DNA of 64,000 nt from Streptomyces sp. NBC_01775 (GCF_035917675.1 NZ_CP109104.1:4774001-4838000), one strand, 5' to 3'. Shown: positions 8,326-17,334, numbered from the stretch's first letter. Numbers and translations: made by a program. Notes: generated from the letters alone by a model not told the origin.

Positions 8326-9675
8326 TCAGGTGCTGATTCCTTCCTTGCGCAGACGGGCCGCCACCGCGTCCCAGGACGGGTCGACGGGGTCGGGGGTGCG
8401 GGTGGCGACCGCGTTGTCCTTGAAGCCGGAGGACGTCGAGACGCAGACGACGGGCCCCTCACCCTGTGGCCCCTCACCCTGTGGCCCTTCGTCCTGTGAG
8501 CCTCCGTCCTGTGAGCCTCCGTCCCTTCGGTCCGTCCGCCGGTGCGGGGTCCCGTGGGTGCGGTAGGCGGCCAGCCCCGCCGCCGCCGACAGCTCGGCCC
8601 ACATGCCGTGGGCGGCCAGTTCGCGCTGTGCCGCGCGCATCCGCTCGTCGTCCACCAGCAGGCCGCGTCCGCCGCTGCCGCGTACGGCGAGCACGCCGCG
8701 GTAGCCGCCGACCGCGCAGTCGATGCCGTACGCGTCGGTGTGGCCCACCGCCACCCGGGCGGCGGGCAGGTCACGGGAGAGGGCGGCGGACAGCGGGCCG
8801 CCCGCCGCCGGTTCGCAGGCGTGCAGGCGCGGCACCCGGTCGGTGACGCCGAGCCGCCGGAGTTCGTCGAAGCCCTTCCACAGCCCGAACAGCATCTCGC
8901 CGTAGCCCACGGGCACGAACACATCTGCGGGGACGCCGACATCGGCGTGGATCTCGTAGGCGAGCGTCTTGTAACCCTCGGGCCCGAACGCGTGACCGGT
9001 GTGGGTGGGGGTGAGGTTGCTGACGGGGTGCATTCCGCAGCGCTCGACGATCAGCCGGGTGAGCGGCCACCGCGCCTCGGCCGGTACGGGCAGCACGACC
9101 GCGCCGTACGCGCGTACGAACGAGGAGACGGCGGGCGGGGTGTCCGCCGAGGCCAGCACCACGCAGCGCAGTCCGGCGCGGGCCGCGAACGCCGCGGCCG
9201 AGGCCGCGTGGTTGCCGGAGGACGCCACCACGGTCCCGGGCGCCCCGATGCGCAGCGCGGCGCTCGCGGTCACGCGGTTGAGACGGTCCTTGTGGCTCCA
9301 GGTGGGGTTGCGGGACTCGTCCTTGACGTAGAGGCCGTCGCCGATCTCGACCAGCGGGGTACGGCCCTCGCCCAAGCCGGGCGCGGCGAGGGGCGGGAGG
9401 AGGGGGGACCAGCGGTCGATGCCGGTGTAGGGGGTGGCGGGGACTGTGGGAGCTGCGGGGGCTGCAGGGGCTGCGGGGGCTGCGGGGGCTGGGGGGGCTG
9501 GGGGTGCGAAGAGGGTGGGGTCGACCGTCTCGTACGCGTAGTCGACCTCGACCGGGTACGCCGTCTCCTCGGTGCTCGTCCGCGGACAGCCGCTGGTCAG
9601 CGGGGGCCACAGGGGGTACGTGACGGCGGGGTCGCCGAGGGAGCGCTGACCGGTGGCGGTGGAGAGGGTCGTCAT
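8326..9675 (-). CDS. Threonine synthase-like PLP-dependent enzyme
   Basis: A 449-residue fold-type II pyridoxal-phosphate enzyme. The PLP lysine lies in NPTWSHKDRLN and the following ASSGNHAAS and GYGEMLFGL segments bind substrate and cofactor phosphate, as in threonine synthase and related beta-eliminating enzymes. Two low-complexity inserts are unusual: an Ala/Pro run (about residues 55-80, coded around 9435-9515) and a Gln-Asp-Gly/Glu-Gly-Pro run near the C-terminus (coded by 15-bp repeats at about 8455-8520). ATG 9675 lies 11 bases beyond the kptA stop, so the two are probably co-transcribed; CTCCTCC just upstream is not a ribosome binding site, so coupling or an earlier start inside kptA is possible. 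Streptomycetes have a separate canonical threonine synthase, so a specialised role is likely. Confidence 0.82.
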   Translation of the reverse strand: MTTLSTATGQRSLGDPAVTYPLWPPLTSGCPRTSTEETAYPVEVDYAYETVDPTLFAPPAPPAPAAPAAPAAPAAPTVPATPYTGIDRWSPLLPPLAAPGLGEGRTPLVEIGDGLYVKDESRNPTWSHKDRLNRVTASAALRIGAPGTVVASSGNHAASAAAFAARAGLRCVVLASADTPPAVSSFVRAYGAVVLPVPAEARWPLTRLIVERCGMHPVSNLTPTHTGHAFGPEGYKTLAYEIHADVGVPADVFVPVGYGEMLFGLWKGFDELRRLGVTDRVPRLHACEPAAGGPLSAALSRDLPAARVAVGHTDAYGIDCAVGGYRGVLAVRGSGGRGLLVDDERMRAAQRELAAHGMWAELSAAAGLAAYRTHGTPHRRTDRRDGGSQDGGSQDEGPQGEGPQGEGPVVCVSTSSGFKDNAVATRTPDPVDPSWDAVAARLRKEGIST

Positions 9676-9686
9676 GGAGGAGGACG

Positions 9687-10265
9687 TTAGCCGGGGAAGG
9701 TGAGGTAGCACGGGGGCACCGCCTCCGTGAGCCATACGCCGTTCTCGCTGCGCCAGAAGGTGTGCCCCTCCTCGTGCATGAACCCCGCGGCGACCGTCAG
9801 CACGACGGCCCTGCCGCGCCGGGCCCCCACGCGGGCCGCGGTCTCGCGGTCGGGCGACAGATGCACCGCGTGCCGGGTCATGGGCCGCAGCCCCTCGTCG
9901 CGGATGGCGGAGAGGAAGCGCGGCGTCGTCCCGTGGAAGAGCACGGGCGGGGGCGGCAGCGCGGGCAGGTCGAGTTCGACGTCGACCGTGTGGCCCTGGT
10001 TCGCGCGGATCCGGATGCCGTCGGGAGAGAACGCGTAGCGCTGTTTGTCGTTGTGGGCGACGACTTCTTCCAGCTCGGCGCGGGTGAACGGGAAGTTGTG
10101 GGCCGCGGCGGCGGCCAGGAGTTCATCGGTACGGGCCCACCCGTGGGCGTCCAGCACGAGCCCGATGCGGTCGGGGTCGTGGCGCAGGTGACGGGCCAGA
10201 TACTTGGATATGCGCACATGGCGCTTGGTCGCTGTGCTGCTGTGCTCGTTCGGCTTGCCGTTCAT
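9687..10265 (-). CDS. kptA: RNA 2'-phosphotransferase (KptA/Tpt1 family)
   Basis: A 192-residue enzyme that removes an internal 2'-phosphate from RNA with NAD+, giving ADP-ribose 1'',2''-cyclic phosphate. The family signature is complete: SKYLARHLRHDP near residue 20, NDKQRYAF, IRANQGHTV, LFHGT and HAVHLSPD, including the Arg-His-His-Arg residues of the Tpt1 active site. Length matches bacterial KptA. The start is ATG at 10265. It is the first gene of a probable two-gene unit with the PLP enzyme downstream. Bacteria lack the tRNA-splicing pathway that makes 2'-phosphates in eukaryotes, so its natural substrate is unclear. Confidence 0.93.
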   Translation of the reverse strand: MNGKPNEHSSTATKRHVRISKYLARHLRHDPDRIGLVLDAHGWARTDELLAAAAAHNFPFTRAELEEVVAHNDKQRYAFSPDGIRIRANQGHTVDVELDLPALPPPPVLFHGTTPRFLSAIRDEGLRPMTRHAVHLSPDRETAARVGARRGRAVVLTVAAGFMHEEGHTFWRSENGVWLTEAVPPCYLTFPG

Positions 10266-10310
10266 GTGACTTCAGGATGCCCGGGCTGGGCCGGCGGGCG
10301 CATGTGAATA

Positions 10311-10490
10311 TGCGTCGCGGCGGTCGCGGCGGTCGCGGCGGTCGCGGGGTCCCGGCGGTCGCGGGGTCCCGGCGTCGCGGGCGTCCTGGGCGGACCAGGC
10401 GTCCTGGGCGGACCGGACCACGGCCGGTACACGGGCGGTGCATGACCGCTCCTCGGGCGGTGCATGACCGCTCCACGGCCGGGCCATGAT
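10311..10490. repeat. Tandem/dispersed short repeats between two minus-strand genes
   Basis: GGTCGCGGC units (four in a row from about 10318), GGGGTCCCGGC and GTCCTGGGCGGACC pairs, and two copies of GGGCGGTGCATGACCGCTCC (about 10434-10473) fill this spacer. No gene seen. Confidence 0.75.
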
Positions 10491-10497
10491 CGCTCGA

Positions 10498-10995
10498 TCA
10501 GGTGGGGAGGGTGTTCATCCAGGGGGTGAGGCCGCCGTATGCCATGGGGACGATCTCTTTGTACGTACGGTCGTCGGGCAGCGCCACGATCAGCCGGCAG
10601 AACGGCGGGTACCACGTCGTCTTCAGACGCGCCACGCGGTCGAACACCGCCTCCAGAAAGGCCGGGGTCGCCTCGCGCGGCAGGTCGTGGAAGGTGACGC
10701 CGTCGACGGTGATGTGCGCGTCCCCCTCCTCGAAGAGCTGCACCGAGATCTTCGGCGTCAGCGGCGTACCGGAGGGGCTGTCGCTCGCTTCGATCTCCAG
10801 CAGCGCCTCGTGGGGGAGGGACCCGTCCTCGTCGGTGACGGCGAACGCACCGGCCGCCGTGCGCCGCGAGGACTCGTCGGCACCGATCGCGTGTTCGGTG
10901 CGGACCCGCAGCCCGCGCCGCTCGGCGAGCGCCCCGAGCACGGAGACCGCGGACTCGGTGCTGTGGATCTGCGGGTGGTGGTTCATATGGTCCAT
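10498..10995 (-). CDS. Conserved hypothetical protein
   Basis: A 165-residue soluble protein with no signal peptide or membrane helix. The sequence alternates short strands and helices (PKISVQLFEEGDAHITVDGV, then a helix containing PAFLEAVFDRVARL, then FCRLIVALPDD), suggesting a small alpha/beta fold, and ends in YGGLTPWMN. Several ATG codons lie at the 5' end (11007, 10995, 10986); 10995 was chosen as a compromise, because none has a strong ribosome binding site. A His/Met-rich first segment (MDHMNHH) is noteworthy. I do not recognise a family. Third-position GC and clean reading frame support a real gene. Confidence 0.65.
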   Translation of the reverse strand: MDHMNHHPQIHSTESAVSVLGALAERRGLRVRTEHAIGADESSRRTAAGAFAVTDEDGSLPHEALLEIEASDSPSGTPLTPKISVQLFEEGDAHITVDGVTFHDLPREATPAFLEAVFDRVARLKTTWYPPFCRLIVALPDDRTYKEIVPMAYGGLTPWMNTLPT

Positions 10996-11007
10996 ACCGC
11001 TGATCAT

Positions 11008-11313
11008 GCCTGGTGAGGCGCAGTTGCGCTGCTTGGCGGGGGCGGGTGTGGGACGTGGTGCGGGTGCGGGTGCGGGTGCGGGTGCGGTGTGGGGGTGGGC
11101 GTGGGGGGCGTGGGGCCGGCTCTGTGGGGTGGGGCCCGGTTTCGCGTGAGGGGTGGGGTCCGGCTCCGGGTGAGGGGGCCGTGCCCCCGCGAGGGCGGGT
11201 CCCGGAGCGGCGCGAGGGTGGGGTCCGGCTCCGGGTGGGGGTGGGTCCGTGGGTCCGGTTCCGTGGAAGGCGGGGCGGTCGGTGGGCGGGGGCGGGGCGC
11301 ATAGGGTCGGGGT
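11008..11313. repeat. G-rich low-complexity intergenic region
   Basis: About 300 bp with repeated GTGCGG (about 11056-11090) and several (G)GGTGGGGTCCGGCTCCGGGTG blocks (about 11150-11245). No gene. A TAGGGT hexamer a few bases before the ATG at 11314 could be the -10 box of the next gene, which then would have a very short leader. Confidence 0.6.
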
Positions 11314-12207
11314 ATGCGCCTGAGCACTGTGATCCTCCCCGTCCGCCGTTGGTCCGAGGGTGGCCGGGAGGTGTGGCAGCGGGCCGAGGAGCTGGGCTTT
11401 CATGCCGCGTACACCTACGACCACCTCTCATGGCGGGTACCGTTCCGCGACGGCCCCTGGTTCGGGGCCCTCCCCACCCTGACGGCAGCCGCGACGGCGA
11501 CCTCGCGGCTGCGCCTGGGCACGATGGTCACCTCGCCGAACTTCCGGCACCCGGTCCCCCTCGCCAAGGAACTGCTCACGCTCGACGACATCAGCGAGGG
11601 GCGGATCACGCTGGGGATCGGCGCCGGCGGGAGCGGCTTCGACGCGACGGCGCTCGGCCAGGAGGCATGGACGCGACGCGAACGCACGGACCGCTTCGCG
11701 GAGTTCGTTCCCCTCCTCGACCGGCTGCTGACGCACGACGAGGTGACCCACGAGGGCACGTACTACTCCGCGCACGAGGCCCGTGACATCCCCGGCTGCG
11801 TCCAGCGCCCGCGCCTGCCCTTCACCGTCGCGGCCACGGGCCCGCGCGGGCTGCGCCTCGCCGCGCGGTACGGGCAGTCCTGGCTGACGACGGGCGAGCC
11901 CGCCGCCAACAACGGCGGGACCCCGGCCGACTCGCTCGCCGCGCTCGCCCGCCAGGTGGAAGGACTGGAAAAGGCGTGCGCCGAGACCGAACGCGACCCC
12001 GGCGCACTCGGGCGAACCCTCCTCACCGGCTTCACCCCCGACCGTCCGCTGGAATCCGTCGAGGCGTTCGTCGACTTCGCTGGGCGCGTCGGCGAACTGG
12101 GCTTCGACGAGTTGGCGCTGCACTGGCCGATCCCCGGAACGCTCTTCGAGGCGGACGAGCGCGTCTTCGAACGCATCGCCACGGAAGGCGCGGAACGGGT
12201 GCGCTAG
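11314..12207 (+). CDS. LLM class flavin-dependent oxidoreductase
   Basis: A 297-residue luciferase-like monooxygenase-fold enzyme using FMN or, in actinomycetes, often coenzyme F420. Typical features are an N-terminal strand (MRLSTVILPV), AEELGFHAAYTYDHL near residue 30, the RLRLGTMVTSPNFRHP segment, DDISEGRITLGIGAG, and a late FTVAATGPRGLRLAARY motif. The protein is cytoplasmic. ATG 11314 has no clear Shine-Dalgarno site but a -10-like TAGGGT lies close by, so near-leaderless translation is possible. No neighbour gives the substrate. Confidence 0.88.
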   Translation: MRLSTVILPVRRWSEGGREVWQRAEELGFHAAYTYDHLSWRVPFRDGPWFGALPTLTAAATATSRLRLGTMVTSPNFRHPVPLAKELLTLDDISEGRITLGIGAGGSGFDATALGQEAWTRRERTDRFAEFVPLLDRLLTHDEVTHEGTYYSAHEARDIPGCVQRPRLPFTVAATGPRGLRLAARYGQSWLTTGEPAANNGGTPADSLAALARQVEGLEKACAETERDPGALGRTLLTGFTPDRPLESVEAFVDFAGRVGELGFDELALHWPIPGTLFEADERVFERIATEGAERVR

Positions 12208-12224
12208 CCCCGAGCCCGAGGCGC

Positions 12225-12398
12225 GAGCGCCGAGGCCGGAGCCCGAGCCGCGAGCCCCGAGCCCCGAGCCCCGAGCCCCGAGCCCCGAGCCGCGAGGCGT
12301 GTGTGCCGGTTCGGTTCCGGTCCGGGTCCGGGTCCGGGTCCTGGTCCTGGTCCTGGTTCCCGTTCCCGTTCCCGTTCCCGTCCCCGTTCCGGCGCAGC
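12225..12398. repeat. Two adjacent micro/minisatellite arrays after the LLM gene
   Basis: First an array of about seven CCCCGAG 7-mers (about 12246-12290), then hexamer runs GGTCCG, GGTCCT and TTCCCG (about 12316-12385). The second array ends next to the stop of the minus-strand gene at 12400. No coding signal. Confidence 0.85.
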
Positions 12399-12399
12399 G

Positions 12400-13698
12400 T
12401 CAGCCGTACCGTTCGATGCGGAACTGGGTCTGGTCCGGCGACGTGTTCCTGCTGTGGCCCACCGACCAGGCGCCGCCCGCCGGTCCGGGCACGCTCGCCA
12501 CGTCCCGCACATACGCGTCCACGCCGTTCGCCCCACCGCGCTCCCCGGCCCACTGGGTGCCGTTCCAGCGCAGGTAGTGCGCCGAACTTGAGTCCCAGAA
12601 GTCCCAGCCCCCGATCAGCCCGGGCCCGCGCGCGCTGCCTGTGCTGCTGCCGCTGTCGGTGATGGCGTTGAGGGAGCCGATCTTGAACGGCAGAGTGTCC
12701 CCGTTCACGAACGTCCACTCCTTCCCGTCGAAGTGGCTCAGCACCACGCCCGGCGGCTTCCCCGGCGGCCCCCCGACCCCGAAGGCGGCACCGACCGCCC
12801 AGATGTCGTCCGCCGCCGTCGGCAGCAGGTCGGAGATGCCGAGGCGGATGCCGACAACGGGCGGCAGCACCGTCCAGCCGCCCTCGGCACGCACGCCGTT
12901 GTCCTTGTCCTTGTCCTTTGCCGTGCCCTTGTCCTTGCCCTTGCCGCCGTCGGCCGAGGCCCCGTTGGCCGAGGCCCCTGCCTCGTCCCAACGGGCGAGG
13001 TCGTCACCGACGGTGTACACGCCGCCATCCGTACCGCCGCCCAGCCGTACGCGCCACGGCGCCGTGGCCGAGGTGGCGTTGGGGATCGGGGGCGTCCAGG
13101 CCCACGTGCCGCCCTTCCGGCGCAGCAGCTTGGGCAGCCCCTCGTGCTGGCCCGCGACCCAGACCGCACCGTCCGGCCCGGTGGCGACCCAGGTCAGCAC
13201 GGTGGCGGGGTCTTCGCTGCCCGGATATTCCGTCTGGCGCCATGTGGTGCCGTCCCACCGCAACAGCCGGTCCGCGCCGTCCCTGTCCTCCCCCACCGCC
13301 CACGCGCAGCGCGCCGAAGTCCCGCTCACCGAGCGCAGCGAACCGTTCAGGCTCAGGTGCTTCACATCTGTCTGCGACCACGCCGCACCGTCCCAGCGCA
13401 GCGCCAGGGGACGTCCGCCCGTCCCGCTGGCCGGCAGCCCCTGCTCCCCGACCGCCCAGGCCAGATCCCGCCCGGCTGCCGATACGGCCAACAGCCGCGC
13501 CCCCGGGTCGACGGTCGGCCCGGGCATCAGCTGCCAACCGGCCTGCACGGTGGGGACGTCGGGAGCGGCGCCAGCCCCAGCCTCTGCTTCCGCCCCTACT
13601 GCCGCCGTGGCTGTGGCTGCGGCTGCGGTTGTGCCGGTGGCCGCGATTGTTGCCGTTGCCGTTGCCGCGACACCGCCGAGAAACGCGCGTCTTCGCAT
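12400..13698 (-). CDS. Tat-exported beta-propeller-like protein
   Basis: A 432-residue protein starting MRRRAFLGG, a twin-arginine motif followed by a long Ala/Thr hydrophobic stretch, so folded export is predicted. The mature part has repeated units with LRWDG(A/T)xW, (A/V)WAVGE and FDGKEWTFV words about 45-60 residues apart, as in kelch/WD-like beta-propellers. A Gly/Lys/Asp-rich insert (about residues 245-270, KDKDK) is coded by CCTTGT repeats near 12900-12950. The start at 13698 has a strong GAGGGGGAT site. The function is unknown; binding of glycans or proteins outside the cell is a guess from the fold. Confidence 0.78.
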   Translation of the reverse strand: MRRRAFLGGVAATATATIAATGTTAAAATATAAVGAEAEAGAGAAPDVPTVQAGWQLMPGPTVDPGARLLAVSAAGRDLAWAVGEQGLPASGTGGRPLALRWDGAAWSQTDVKHLSLNGSLRSVSGTSARCAWAVGEDRDGADRLLRWDGTTWRQTEYPGSEDPATVLTWVATGPDGAVWVAGQHEGLPKLLRRKGGTWAWTPPIPNATSATAPWRVRLGGGTDGGVYTVGDDLARWDEAGASANGASADGGKGKDKGTAKDKDKDNGVRAEGGWTVLPPVVGIRLGISDLLPTAADDIWAVGAAFGVGGPPGKPPGVVLSHFDGKEWTFVNGDTLPFKIGSLNAITDSGSSTGSARGPGLIGGWDFWDSSSAHYLRWNGTQWAGERGGANGVDAYVRDVASVPGPAGGAWSVGHSRNTSPDQTQFRIERYG

Positions 13699-13834
13699 CG
13701 TGTGATCCCCCTCTGATTTGTGACGGGACGAGAGGTTCACGTTGGTGTGCGGATCGTTGCGGGGCAAGAGGCGTATGTGAGTGCTTCGGTACTCCTTTCC
13801 GACGGAATTTGTCACTTGGGTCAGCCGGGAGACG

Positions 13835-14863
13835 TCACCCGGAGCCGGGGCCCGTTCCGGAACCGGTGACGGGCCCGGAACGGGCCCCGAGCCCCGACCC
13901 CGGCTCCGTCCCCGCCGTCCCCGTCCCCGTCTCCGCCGTCATCGCCATACGGTCCATCGCGCGGGCCCGTATCTCCCGTTCGGCCGCCGCCGCGATGAAG
14001 TCGGGTGCCCTCTCCTCTCCCACCAGTCCCCGTACCGCCTCCACCATGCCCGTCGGCAGCCGCACCTGCTCGCCGGCCGGGGCCTCGCCTCGTGGCGGGG
14101 GGAGCGCCGCTGCCGAACGCAGGTGGTCCCGCAGATTTCGCGCCGCCAGCTTCTGCATCGCCCGCGCCAGCTCCGCCTCGACGGTCTGCTGTGCCAACGG
14201 CCGCAGCCTGCGCACCAGCTCCGCCGCCTCCGAGGCGTCGCCGTCCGTGGGGAGGGAGCCCAGGTAGCGGATGAAGACATGCTCGTTGGTGAAGTCCAGG
14301 AAGCGGGCGGCGATGTGCTCGACCTGTCCGCGCAGCTCCCGCAGGTGCTCCGTGATCGCCAGCAGCGGCACCCCCGCCTTGTGCAGCTCCGCCGCGACCG
14401 CCAGCTCCTGTGGACTGGGCACCAGGAACTCGTCGTCCCGGCCCGCCAGCGGCACCAGCACCCCCAGCGCCACGGCCTCGGAGACCGCCGTGTCGTCGTG
14501 CTCGCCGCCGAACAGCTCGTCCAGCTCCTCGCGCGAGACCCGGCCGGACTCCTCGTCCGTCCACGGCCCGTCCACCTCCGCGACCAGGCCCAGCACCCCG
14601 CCCAGCCCCCGGCCCTCGTCCCAGGCCTGGAGCAGCTCCTTGATGGAGGCCAGGGTGTAGCCGCGCTCCAGCAGGTCGGCGATCTGGCGCAGCCGGGCCA
14701 GATGCGAGTCGTCGTACACATTGGCCCGGCCCCGCCGCTCCGGCTTGGGGAGCAGACCTCTGTCCTGGTACGCGCGGATGGTGCGGACCGTCGCACCACT
14801 GTGGTGCGCCAGATCCTCGATGCGGTACTCCGGCACGGAGTCCGGGCTCTGGGACGGGGACAT
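13835..14863 (-). CDS. MerR family transcriptional regulator
   Basis: A 342-residue regulator. Residues about 13-80 form a MerR winged helix-turn-helix (YRIEDLAHHSGATVRTIRAY, then QDRGLLPKPERRGRANVYDD), followed by a long all-helical effector domain with no cysteine cluster, so it is not a typical metal sensor. The C-terminal ~30 residues are Gly/Thr/Ser/Pro low complexity. ATG 14863 has a GAGGAG site. It lies just downstream of the truncated hydrolase gene on the same strand and close to the SDR and M24 genes, so it may regulate that group. Confidence 0.87.
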   Translation of the reverse strand: MSPSQSPDSVPEYRIEDLAHHSGATVRTIRAYQDRGLLPKPERRGRANVYDDSHLARLRQIADLLERGYTLASIKELLQAWDEGRGLGGVLGLVAEVDGPWTDEESGRVSREELDELFGGEHDDTAVSEAVALGVLVPLAGRDDEFLVPSPQELAVAAELHKAGVPLLAITEHLRELRGQVEHIAARFLDFTNEHVFIRYLGSLPTDGDASEAAELVRRLRPLAQQTVEAELARAMQKLAARNLRDHLRSAAALPPPRGEAPAGEQVRLPTGMVEAVRGLVGEERAPDFIAAAAEREIRARAMDRMAMTAETGTGTAGTEPGSGLGARSGPVTGSGTGPGSG

Positions 14864-14880
14864 GGGTCCGCTCTCCTCGC

Positions 14881-15423
14881 TCACAGTGCCGCGCGGCGGC
14901 CTATCGCCCCTGCGGCGCCCCGCGCCTCGGGGGACGTGGCCAGATGGTCCACGGCCCGCCGCGGCGAGCCTTCCTGGGAGGGATGGTACGAGCGTTTGAA
15001 ATAGCGAGGTATCGCCGAATCCAGCTCGCGCCACGTCGGCAACAGGCCCTTGGCCACCGCCACGTTGTGCTCCTTCAGCGAGCAGCGCAGCCGCCCGGCC
15101 GGCTTCGGATCGTGCCGTATCAGATACCGGGCGGCGCTCCACATCCACATCCACATCCACAGCCAGGCCGGCACCGCCGCCGGCGCCGTCACCGTCATGG
15201 CGCCCACCCGCCGGGCATGGCGGGGCGGCCCCTCCCCGGCCCGCAGGAGCAGGTGCAGGAGCGGGTGCAGCACATTGATCACGTGGGTGGCGATCGGCTC
15301 GTCCGGAATCCAGTGCGGCGGGGTCCGCTCCCAGCCGAAGGAAGCCCTGCGCGGGACGATGTCGTGGTGGAAGTCCTGGTCCTTGCTGAGGGGCTCAGCT
15401 TGCTCGGCTTTCTCGTCGCTCAT
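14881..15423 (-). pseudogene. Metal-dependent hydrolase (COG3687/DUF455-like) lacking its catalytic core
   Basis: The frame is open for 180 codons with a normal start and a GGAG site, but the product is much shorter than the ~280-300 residues of the family. The N-terminus (WERTPPHWIPDEPIATHVIN, then VLHPLL) and the C-terminus (IPRYFKRSYHPSQEGS, AVDHLATSPEAR) both match streptomycete predicted metal-dependent hydrolases. The middle part, which normally carries the GQEAMH and EEVEHR metal-binding motifs, is missing, apparently by in-frame deletion of about 110-130 codons after LLHLLL. A CCACAT microsatellite (15139-15160) encodes a Trp-Met run in the remaining membrane-like segment. It is either inactive or an altered protein. 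Comparison is from memory of the family. Confidence 0.65.
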
Positions 15424-15525
15424 ACGACGGCTCCAGGGTCGGCGGGTGTCCGGGACGCTGCGGTGGGCGAGCCCCCGGGGTGCGGGCTCTGCGATGAGTG
15501 GCTCTCTGAGGAGGGGCAGCGGCGC

Positions 15526-17334
15526 TCAGACCGGTGGCCGCAGGCGGGCTATCGCACGCAGGGTGTGCGGGGTGAAGCGGGACATCAGGCGGGCCCCGCG
15601 TGCCTCGGGTGTCACCGGCACCACCGCCTGGTTGTGCACCACGGCTCGCAAGATCGCGTCGGCGACCTTCTCCGGGGGATAGTTCCGCATGCCGTACAGG
15701 CGGGAGGTGCGGCGCCGGCGCCGCTGCTGCTCCTTCTCGTCGGCACCCGTGAACCGCGCCGTCTCCGTGATGTTGGTGTTCACGAACCCGGGGCACACCG
15801 CGGAGACTCCGATGTCCTGCCCCGCCAGCTCGGCGCGCAGACACTCGCTGAGCATGAGCACGGCCGCCTTGGAGGTGCTGTAGGCCGGGAGGACTCTGGA
15901 GGGCTGGTAGGCCGCGGCCGACGCGGTGTTGACGATGTGACCGCCCTGCCCACGTTCGGCCATCTGCCTGCCGAAGAGCCGGCAGCCGTGGATGACGCCC
16001 CACAGGTTGACGTCCAGCGTGCGTTTCCAGTCCTCCGTGCTGGTCTCCAGGAAGGAGCCGGAGATGCCGATCCCCGCGTTGTTGACGAGCACATCAGGAG
16101 TGCCGTACTCGTCGGCGACCTTCTCCGCGAGCTTCTCCATCTGCTGCTCGTCGGAGACATCGACCGTCTCCGCCCAGGCGTGCGGAGCACCGATCAGCCG
16201 TGCCATGTCGGCGGTGCGTGCCGCCGAGTCCGCGTCCCGGTCGACGGCGATCACCCGGGCCCCGGCCTCCGCGAAGGAGAAGGCCGTCGCCCGGCCGATG
16301 CCGCTGCCCGCGCCGGTGACCAGCACCAGCTGGCCGGAGAACCTGTCGGAGTGCTTGCCCGCAGGAGCCGGCTCCCTGGCCGGGATGCCCGACTCCTGGC
16401 TCGTGACGAACTCCCCCACCCACGCGGAGAGCTGGTCGGGGCGGGTGCGCGGCACCCAGTGCTTGGCCGGCAGGGTGCGGCGGGTGAGCTGCGGTGCCCA
16501 CAGCTCCAGCTCGTCGTAGAGCCGTTCGCTGAGGAAGATGTCGTCGGTCGGGGTGATGAGCTGCACCGGGGTGTGGGCGTAGCAGTCGGTGCGGGGGTGC
16601 GAGAGCCTCGCGCGGATGTTGTCGCGGTAGAGCCAGGCGCCGTGGGCGGCGTCCGTGGGCAGGGACGCGGTCGGATACCCGTTGGCCGGCACCTTCTCGG
16701 TCAGCTCCAGGACGCGCGGCCAGCGCTTGCCGAGCGGGCCCTTCCACGCCAGCTCGGGCAGCACAGGGGTGTGCAGCGCGTACACGTACCAGGACTTGGC
16801 GCTCTGGCCCAGCAACTGGGCCACCCTGCGCGGGGTCGGACGGGAGAACCGCTTCTTGATCCAGTGACCGAAGTGGTCCAGGGAGGGACCGGAGATGGAG
16901 GTGAAGGAAGCGATCCGGCCCTCGGTGCGGCTGACCGTGGCGAACTCCCAGCCCTGTACCGAGCCCCAGTCGTGCCCGACCAGATGTACCGGCTCTCCGG
17001 GGCTGACGGAAGCGGCGACCGCGAGGAAGTCGTCGGTGAGCTTCTCCAAAGTGAAGCCGCCCCGCAGCGGTTTGGGCGCCGTGGACCTGCCGCAGCCCCG
17101 CACGTCGTACAGCACCACATGGAAGCGGTCCTGGAGACGGCGCGCCACCTCGGACCAGACCTCCTTGCTGTCCGGGTAGCCGTGCACCAGCACCACCGTC
17201 GGCAGATCGGCATCCCCCAGCTCCGCGACGCACAGCTCCACCCCGCCGGTGCTCACCCAGCGCGTTCGCGCGCCCTCCAGCGGCTCCTGGCCTCGCGGCC
17301 CGCTCTCCGGCACGGCTTTCCTGTTCCGCCTCAT
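15526..17334 (-). CDS. Bifunctional alpha/beta-hydrolase / short-chain dehydrogenase fusion
   Basis: A 602-residue two-domain protein. Residues about 35-315 form an alpha/beta hydrolase whose nucleophile motif GHDWGS carries Asp (near residue 120), as in epoxide hydrolases and haloalkane dehalogenases, with oxyanion motif VHGYPD and a late KHWVP histidine. Residues about 335-590 are an SDR domain with TGAGSGIG (near 340), NNAGIG (near 416) and the YSTSK catalytic pair (near 483). It may hydrolyse and then oxidise or reduce a hydrophobic substrate. ATG 17334 overlaps the stop of the upstream M24 gene by 4 bp, so translation is coupled. The same neighbourhood with a metal-dependent hydrolase recurs in actinomycetes. 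Confidence 0.88.
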   Translation of the reverse strand: MRRNRKAVPESGPRGQEPLEGARTRWVSTGGVELCVAELGDADLPTVVLVHGYPDSKEVWSEVARRLQDRFHVVLYDVRGCGRSTAPKPLRGGFTLEKLTDDFLAVAASVSPGEPVHLVGHDWGSVQGWEFATVSRTEGRIASFTSISGPSLDHFGHWIKKRFSRPTPRRVAQLLGQSAKSWYVYALHTPVLPELAWKGPLGKRWPRVLELTEKVPANGYPTASLPTDAAHGAWLYRDNIRARLSHPRTDCYAHTPVQLITPTDDIFLSERLYDELELWAPQLTRRTLPAKHWVPRTRPDQLSAWVGEFVTSQESGIPAREPAPAGKHSDRFSGQLVLVTGAGSGIGRATAFSFAEAGARVIAVDRDADSAARTADMARLIGAPHAWAETVDVSDEQQMEKLAEKVADEYGTPDVLVNNAGIGISGSFLETSTEDWKRTLDVNLWGVIHGCRLFGRQMAERGQGGHIVNTASAAAYQPSRVLPAYSTSKAAVLMLSECLRAELAGQDIGVSAVCPGFVNTNITETARFTGADEKEQQRRRRRTSRLYGMRNYPPEKVADAILRAVVHNQAVVPVTPEARGARLMSRFTPHTLRAIARLRPPV

